From NCBI GenBank assembly GCA_964527995.1, contig CAZGRP010000054.1, positions 1-28,967 on the forward strand: 28,967 bases of DNA, written 5' to 3'. The notes under the pieces were generated by a model. The model was not told the origin of the DNA, did no database searches, and saw only the letters and a program-made list of their open reading frames with translations. Source of the stretch: CAZGRP01 sp964527995 (lineage in GTDB: Bacteria; Zhuqueibacterota; Zhuqueibacteria; Oceanimicrobiales; CAZGRP01). The translations under genes were made by a program, and so were the position numbers. Position 1 is the first letter of the stretch; every line of letters begins with the position of its first letter. Below are positions 25,099-28,967 of this stretch, in pieces.

Positions 25099-26412
25099 TC
25101 AGAACACCTCTGTCCAACTGTAGGTATCGTACTGGCCGGTAACCGGAAAATATGGGGGAGGCATGCTCAGGAAGCGATTGTCGTAGTGGTAGTCCTTCTG
25201 ATAGCCGGTCATGCCCCACCAGGAAATGGTACCCACCGGCCCACGCACCTTCTGGCTGATGGAGCCATACACCGTGAGTTTCCCTCGAGGCCACCCGGAA
25301 TCGTAGTCCTCAACCGTGAACGAAGTGTTCAGAGTGAGGATGGCTGCGTTGATGACGACGTTGTCTCGATTGGGAGCCGTGTTGGCGACGATAACGTTTT
25401 TGTTGGAGATCAGACCGAGCAGATCGGGTGAGTTGGCCGGCGGCTTGCCGTTGGCATCTGAGGAAGCATAGACGAGATCGTCGACGATGTAGATATTCTC
25501 GGTGGTCGCCACGCTCACCCGGCCACTGACGACTCCCGACACCTGGACGCTGCCATTGACGTAGATCAAACCGTTGACGTCATTGAGGGAAACAACCTGA
25601 TCCTCGACGTCGTAGACCTTGTGGCCACTGACCCAACGCCAGATGCTGTAGGTGAACGTGCTATCGGGGTTGAAGCGGATTTTCGCTTTCTTTCCGCCAG
25701 TGGCATTGATCGTGAACGAAGGGCCGCTGCCGTTTTCGATCTGGTAGTTCGCCTCGACTTCGCTCACCGTCGGAAAATAGACCGGCGGCACTCCGAGTTG
25801 ATACCCTTGCTCGAAAGTGGGGTTGTAACCGCTGCCTTTACGGAAACTGTTAGCGGAGCTGGTCACCTTGCCTTTGAAGTGGGGCGACCCCAGGATCGAG
25901 ATGCGGTCATTGCTGTGCAGCGCTCCCTCGATGACGTCCCCTGTGACAAACCAGATGGTTCCACCTTCGCTGCCGGTCAGATAGGCATAACGCCCGAAAG
26001 TGGTCATTCCGACCTCGACGCGCAGTTTGCGGTCGACGTTCCCGGCCGTGCCGGTAGAGATGAGAGCGTATTTTTTCAGGTAGGATGTCGGATTGTTATG
26101 ATCGGGCGCCACCTCCACGGTGACAGTTGCATCGCCTACCTTGAGGTCTTGGTATTTCAGGAACGAAGATGTGCCTGGCGGAGGCGGGTTCTGGTAGCGC
26201 AACCATTTGTACGTCAGCTCGATTCCGGCTTCAGCGGCCCAAAAGGCCTTCGCCGCCGAGATCGAGTTGGCGTTGCTGCGGTTGCTCGTCGCCACAGTCG
26301 CCAGCGTGGTGGCACCGATCGTGGCCAGAACGAGAAAGGCAAACATAACGATCGCCACAGAGACACCGCGCTGATCGCGGACCAGTCGACACGAGATGGA
26401 TGGCCACTTCAT
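25099..26412 (-). CDS. PilX-like/DUF4900-type minor pilus assembly protein
   Basis: 437 aa from ATG 26412, one base after the stop of the preceding gene (TAACATG) with AAGGA upstream. A longer frame would start at 26463 inside that gene and is less likely. The N-terminus has a class III-like signal (QRG-VSVAIVMFAFLVLA, cleavage after G16) without the usual Glu at +5, followed by ISAAKAFWAAEAGIE near residue 53, the hallmark of PilX N-terminal domains. The remaining ~370 residues are a beta-rich domain with turn-rich repeats (VNGSVQVSGVVSGRVSVATTENIYIVDDLVY), resembling DUF4900-type beta-solenoids. It is probably a minor pilin or pseudopilin at the tip of a type IV pilus-like filament. Last gene of the operon. 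Confidence 0.75.
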   Translation of the reverse strand: MKWPSISCRLVRDQRGVSVAIVMFAFLVLATIGATTLATVATSNRSNANSISAAKAFWAAEAGIELTYKWLRYQNPPPPGTSSFLKYQDLKVGDATVTVEVAPDHNNPTSYLKKYALISTGTAGNVDRKLRVEVGMTTFGRYAYLTGSEGGTIWFVTGDVIEGALHSNDRISILGSPHFKGKVTSSANSFRKGSGYNPTFEQGYQLGVPPVYFPTVSEVEANYQIENGSGPSFTINATGGKKAKIRFNPDSTFTYSIWRWVSGHKVYDVEDQVVSLNDVNGLIYVNGSVQVSGVVSGRVSVATTENIYIVDDLVYASSDANGKPPANSPDLLGLISNKNVIVANTAPNRDNVVINAAILTLNTSFTVEDYDSGWPRGKLTVYGSISQKVRGPVGTISWWGMTGYQKDYHYDNRFLSMPPPYFPVTGQYDTYSWTEVF

Positions 26413-26413
26413 G

Positions 26414-26953
26414 TTAGAAGTTCCTTGGATGGACTGACGTTTCAGTCTTGATGTTTTCCCCATCTTGCGTCACGCGTAACCGCAGGCGGATATTCCAAAT
26501 GTAGAGCAGCGAGTCCGCTGGCGTCGTGATCTGCGCTCCATCGGCTCGCTCGAAGATAAACTGGAACTGCGTGACGCCACTGAGCACGGCATAGCTGTTT
26601 CGCTGAAGTTTCTGGTTTTCGTATCTGTAGTCGACCAGATCCGTGCCGCGCTTCAGAAACTTGAAGCGATTGGCTTCCGCGTTCAAGATCTGTTCTGGTT
26701 TCTTGATCTCGCGGATCTCACGCCGCATCATGTACATGGCCCTGCGCGTATCGGCAAGCAGTTCGGCGCGCGTGCTTACTTTGAGTTGGGTGCGGACGCC
26801 GGCCAGGAAGAGGCGGCCGAGGAGGGTCGAGATGATGGCGACGATCGTCAGGGCGACGATGGTCTCAATCAACGTCAACCCGCGTTCGGCCGGCCGAAAA
26901 CGACCCAAAGGCGCTCCGTCACGCGACTCCCGTACCTTGAGGAAGGATCGCAT
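26414..26953 (-). CDS. PilW/GspJ-like minor pseudopilin
   Basis: 179 aa. The prepilin signal AERG-LTLIETIVALTI is cleaved after G25, with E30 at the conserved +5 position and a hydrophobic helix to about residue 48. An unusually long basic leader of 25 residues precedes it. The C-terminal domain (RRAMYMMRREIREI..., VTQFQFIFERADG...) fits the PilW/GspJ group. The start at 26953 comes one base after the stop of the preceding gene. It is processed by prepilin peptidase and inserted in the inner membrane before filament assembly. The exact class (type IV pilus versus type II secretion) cannot be decided here. Confidence 0.8.
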   Translation of the reverse strand: MRSFLKVRESRDGAPLGRFRPAERGLTLIETIVALTIVAIISTLLGRLFLAGVRTQLKVSTRAELLADTRRAMYMMRREIREIKKPEQILNAEANRFKFLKRGTDLVDYRYENQKLQRNSYAVLSGVTQFQFIFERADGAQITTPADSLLYIWNIRLRLRVTQDGENIKTETSVHPRNF

Positions 26954-26954
26954 C

Positions 26955-27344
26955 TCAATAATTGGTCAGAAAAGTTGTCAACTTCACCGGGACCATCTTG
27001 TCGTGCGTGACCGTCACGGTCACCACCTTATATTCGCCCGTGTCCTGAATGCTCACGGTTCTGGCGTACCCTGGAAAATCGGGGAGGGTCCATTCGGCCG
27101 GATAGTTGTCAGCGACGATGAAGGGATACCCCTTGCCGCTCTTGTCGGCCAGGATTTGCTCCATTTTCTCATTCGCCAACCCCACCGCCGTTGTCATGAA
27201 GTCGGCGTGAACGCTCTGCCGCAGCCCGACGGTGAACAGATTGGCCAGTGCCACTCCCATGATCGACACCAGCGTGACGACCAGGATGGCTTCGATCAGA
27301 GTGAACCCACGCTGTGCTTTTTTTCTCGAGGGCGTTTTAGTCAT
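26955..27344 (-). CDS. PilV/GspI-like minor pseudopilin
   Basis: 129 aa. The prepilin motif QRG-FTLIEAILVVTLVSI is cleaved after G13, with E18 at +5. The short globular part begins with VGLANEKMEQILADK, typical of the GspI/PilV group (ANEKMEQ-type helix), then a beta-rich end. The start at 27344 overlaps the preceding gene by 8 bp, and the stop is one base before the next start, so the operon is tightly coupled. Confidence 0.82.
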   Translation of the reverse strand: MTKTPSRKKAQRGFTLIEAILVVTLVSIMGVALANLFTVGLRQSVHADFMTTAVGLANEKMEQILADKSGKGYPFIVADNYPAEWTLPDFPGYARTVSIQDTGEYKVVTVTVTHDKMVPVKLTTFLTNY

Positions 27345-27909
27345 CGCCGAAACTCTTGTCTACGTAGACTTTGCCGGAATATGGCTCGATCCACACAGAG
27401 TACTTGTTGTTCAGAGTGACGACCATCGTCTTTGAGCCTAGTGGGCTGCCATTTGCGATGGGAATGCCGAGGTAATCGAAGCGCACCGTTCCTCCCGGAA
27501 GACCGGTGGAGGTGATGGTCATATCGTCGGTACGGCCACGGCCCAGATGCACTTCCAGCTGTGTGCCATTCAATGGATCTTTGAGAAGCCCGCCGCCGAC
27601 CCACCTGCACTCGTAGCTGTTGGACGACGGAAATAGACGAAACTCGGTCTGTTTGCCACGCAGAACCGCCATTTCCTGTGCGTATCGGATGTGAGTGACC
27701 AGTCTTTTGGCGATTGCTACCCCTTTCTGACGGCTGTGGGAGGTATCGATGCGCTTGACGAGGGCAACCGTGACCAGGGCGACGATGGTGACGGTCACCG
27801 CTGCTTCAATCAGTGTGAAACCAGCGGCGGTGTGGCTGCGTTTGGGACTGTCGTTGTGAAGGTTGGCAGAAGAGCGATGTGCTCCGCGGTGGAAACACGG
27901 CAGTTTCAT
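27337..27909 (-). CDS. FimT/GspH-like minor pseudopilin
   Basis: 190 aa from ATG 27909, preceded on the minus strand by GAGAGG; an in-frame ATG at 27957 lacks a site. The prepilin motif AAG-FTLIEAAVTVTIVAL is cleaved after G30, with E35 at +5. The C-terminal GspH/FimT-like domain has AKRLVTHIRYAQEMAVLRGKQ and a beta-rich end (GTVRFDYLGIPIANGSP), both typical. First gene of the four-gene pilin operon; the leader contains an inverted repeat at 27927-27966. FimT/GspH proteins are minor pilins that may prime filament assembly, and some bind DNA. Confidence 0.82.
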   Translation of the reverse strand: MKLPCFHRGAHRSSANLHNDSPKRSHTAAGFTLIEAAVTVTIVALVTVALVKRIDTSHSRQKGVAIAKRLVTHIRYAQEMAVLRGKQTEFRLFPSSNSYECRWVGGGLLKDPLNGTQLEVHLGRGRTDDMTITSTGLPGGTVRFDYLGIPIANGSPLGSKTMVVTLNNKYSVWIEPYSGKVYVDKSFGDD

Positions 27910-27926
27910 TGCGCCTCTCAATAGGT

Positions 27927-27966
27927 CTATCCAGTAACCGATGACGGTCGAAGGCACCCTGGATAG
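27927..27966 (-). promoter_or_regulatory. Inverted repeat in the leader of the pilin operon
   Basis: CTATCCAG (27927-27934) and CTGGATAG (27959-27966) are perfect 8-bp arms around 24 nt, with an inner ACCG-ATGA-CGGT dyad. The element lies just upstream of the ribosome binding site of the first pilin gene and would fold in its mRNA, or act as an operator. No promoter could be assigned with confidence. Confidence 0.45.
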
Positions 27967-27990
27967 CCCCCTTGCAGGACCCCTGCGGCT

Positions 27991-28004
27991 GAGGAAGCTT
28001 CCTC
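27991..28004. promoter_or_regulatory. 14-bp perfect palindrome between divergent genes
   Basis: GAGGAAGCTTCCTC lies between the divergent pilin operon and the tricorn pseudogene, followed on the plus strand by TTTATTTAT and preceded by a small GCAGG-ACC-CCTGC hairpin. It may be an operator or the relic of a terminator. The evidence is symmetry only. Confidence 0.35.
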
Positions 28005-28066
28005 TTTATTTATCGGCACAGATAGAAAAACTTTAACACCAACAACCTAACAGAGGAAGGACTGCC

Positions 28067-28591
28067 ATGCTGCGCTCCATTCTTGCCTTGTTGATCCCTC
28101 TTAGCGCCCGGCTGCCGTTGTCGGCTCGGGAGGCGCAGTTGATGCGCTACCCCGATTACTACGGCGGCCAGATTGTCTTCATGTATCGTGGCGGCACCAA
28201 CGCAGACGTCTGGGTTTATGACTTTGAGCGCCGCACCTTCGAGCAGCTCACAAGGTTCCTCGGCAACGACATCTGGCCGATGCGGGGTCGCGCGGCTTCC
28301 ACATCTCTGCCTCAGGTCAGCGCCTGGTGTTTGAGGCCCACGGCGACATCTTCACGGTGCCCAAGAAGCATGGCGAGTGGCGCGCCCTGAGTGGCCCCCG
28401 GACGGTCGCTGGTTGGCCTATGGTTCCGATGCCGGCGACGAACAGGAAATCTACCTGCGCGACCAGATGGGAAAGGGGACGCCACGCAAGTTGACAGGTA
28501 ACAGGTGCATCAAGACCGCTACGCCCGCTTCCTCCCTCATGTCGCCACCCGCATGGAGCTGAACCTCCTCATCCAGGAGATGGTGGGCGAG
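28067..28591 (+). pseudogene. Decayed tricorn-like protease (S41 family) pseudogene
   Basis: A good ribosome binding site (GAGGAAGGA) and ATG 28067 start a signal-peptide-like leader and the typical first propeller blade (LMRYPDYYGGQIVFMYRGG...VWVYDFE...EQLTRFLGNDIWP). Then the frame is lost. Collinear family fragments follow in other frames: GFHISASGQRLVFEAHGDIFTVP (from about 28294), EWPPDGRWLAYGSDAGDEQEIYLRDQ (from about 28389) and RYARFLPHVATRMELNLLIQEMVGE (about 28517-28591). Tricorn homologues are about 1050-1100 aa with two propellers, a PDZ and a Ser protease core. These pieces correspond to scattered parts, so several internal deletions and frameshifts have occurred. The gene is not functional. 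Confidence 0.8.
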
Positions 28592-28706
28592 CCATCGAGG
28601 CCCGTTTTTGTTTGGCGGTGGTTTTTTTCGGCACCGAAGCACACCTCACGGATGGATGGAGAGCTGATTGCTCGGGAATCTCTGCTGTATCACAGGAGCA
28701 AGAGTC

Positions 28707-28967
28707 ATGAAGAGGAAAGAGTGGCTTGCGGCGATCGGGAGTGTCTTTGCGCTGGTGATGATGATGGCCTGCGATCATGGCGGCAAGCTGCCGCCGGCAC
28801 CGGGGAAGCAGCCGCCGGAGCCTGAGTTTGTGTTCGAGCCGCAGGAGGAGATTCCGTGGCCTGGGCTGTCGTCCCCGAACATCAGCAGGGATGGGCGGAC
28901 GGTTTTCATCCAGGTCGGGTCGGTGGAGAGGAGCCGCGTCTACGCGATCCGAGCAGACACCGGACAA
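28707..28967 (+). CDS. Lipoprotein with propeller-like sequence, N-terminal part (3' end outside window)
   Basis: ATG 28707 has AGGAG at 28694-28698. The frame stays open for 87 codons to the window end. The N-terminus is a lipoprotein signal (MKRKEWLAAIGSVFALVMMMAC, lipobox Cys at 22), then a Pro-rich linker (KLPPAPGKQPPEPE). The visible domain begins SPNISRDGRTVFIQVG...RVYAIRADTG, which resembles a TolB/WD40-like PD40 propeller blade. The full domain is outside the window. It may be an extracytoplasmic propeller lipoprotein. Confidence 0.6.
   Translation, partial: MKRKEWLAAIGSVFALVMMMACDHGGKLPPAPGKQPPEPEFVFEPQEEIPWPGLSSPNISRDGRTVFIQVGSVERSRVYAIRADTGQ

Noticed and set aside
24871..25431. 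186-aa plus-strand ORF overlapping the 3' end of the PilX-type gene
   Set aside because: No ribosome binding site, mostly antisense to the pilin gene, no motif.
26643..27419. 258-aa plus-strand ORF across the pilin operon
   Set aside because: Antisense to three genes with intact prepilin motifs.

Overview
The window looks like part of a draft (probably metagenome-assembled) genome of an environmental Gram-negative bacterium, most likely Acidobacteriota or a neighbouring phylum. That is an inference from gene content: a secreted multi-Asp-box (BNR/sortilin-like) propeller protein, a decayed tricorn-like protease, a bacterial spondin-domain lipoprotein, a Uma2-family protein and a minor-pilin operon. 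Two runs of exactly 100 N (10740-10839 and 15740-15839) are scaffold gaps. No rRNA, tRNA, CRISPR array, transposase or phage structural gene could be recognised.

Layout. At 1-346 lies the end of a MNT-type nucleotidyltransferase overlapping a short ORF that resembles a truncated HepT partner. At 553-4163 (minus strand) there is a frameshifted remnant of unknown identity and then a 1099-aa secreted Asp-box protein with its own promoter. From 4507 to 19442 (plus strand) a strong sigma70-like promoter is followed by a ~670-nt leader and three very large ORFs, called A (2370 aa), B (1083 aa) and C (1104 aa). A and B overlap by 4 bp; C follows after 558 bp that hold a gap, a repeat and hairpins.

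At 19546-22942 an OmpR-family two-component pair is followed by a spondin-domain lipoprotein. The two transcription units carry the same 7+4+7 direct-repeat box upstream, which suggests a small autoregulated regulon. At 23019-24755 there is a secreted metallo-beta-lactamase-fold hydrolase with a clear promoter, overlapping tail-to-tail with a Uma2-family gene. At 24857-27966 (minus) lies a tightly packed operon of four pilin-like genes (FimT/GspH, PilV/GspI, PilW/GspJ, PilX types) with a terminator downstream. At 28067-28591 is a heavily decayed tricorn-protease pseudogene, followed by the start of a lipoprotein with a propeller-like sequence that runs off the window.

The best candidate for an undescribed system is A-B-C. 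These GC-rich, Cys-poor proteins carry domain types usually found outside the cell (Ig-like, OmpA-like, long beta-rich repeats, Fn3-like, PLD-like), yet none has a recognisable signal peptide. In C, both HKD motifs of an apparent phospholipase-D fold have lost the catalytic His and Lys. They may form a large assembly or be exported by a non-Sec route, but the sequence does not prove this.
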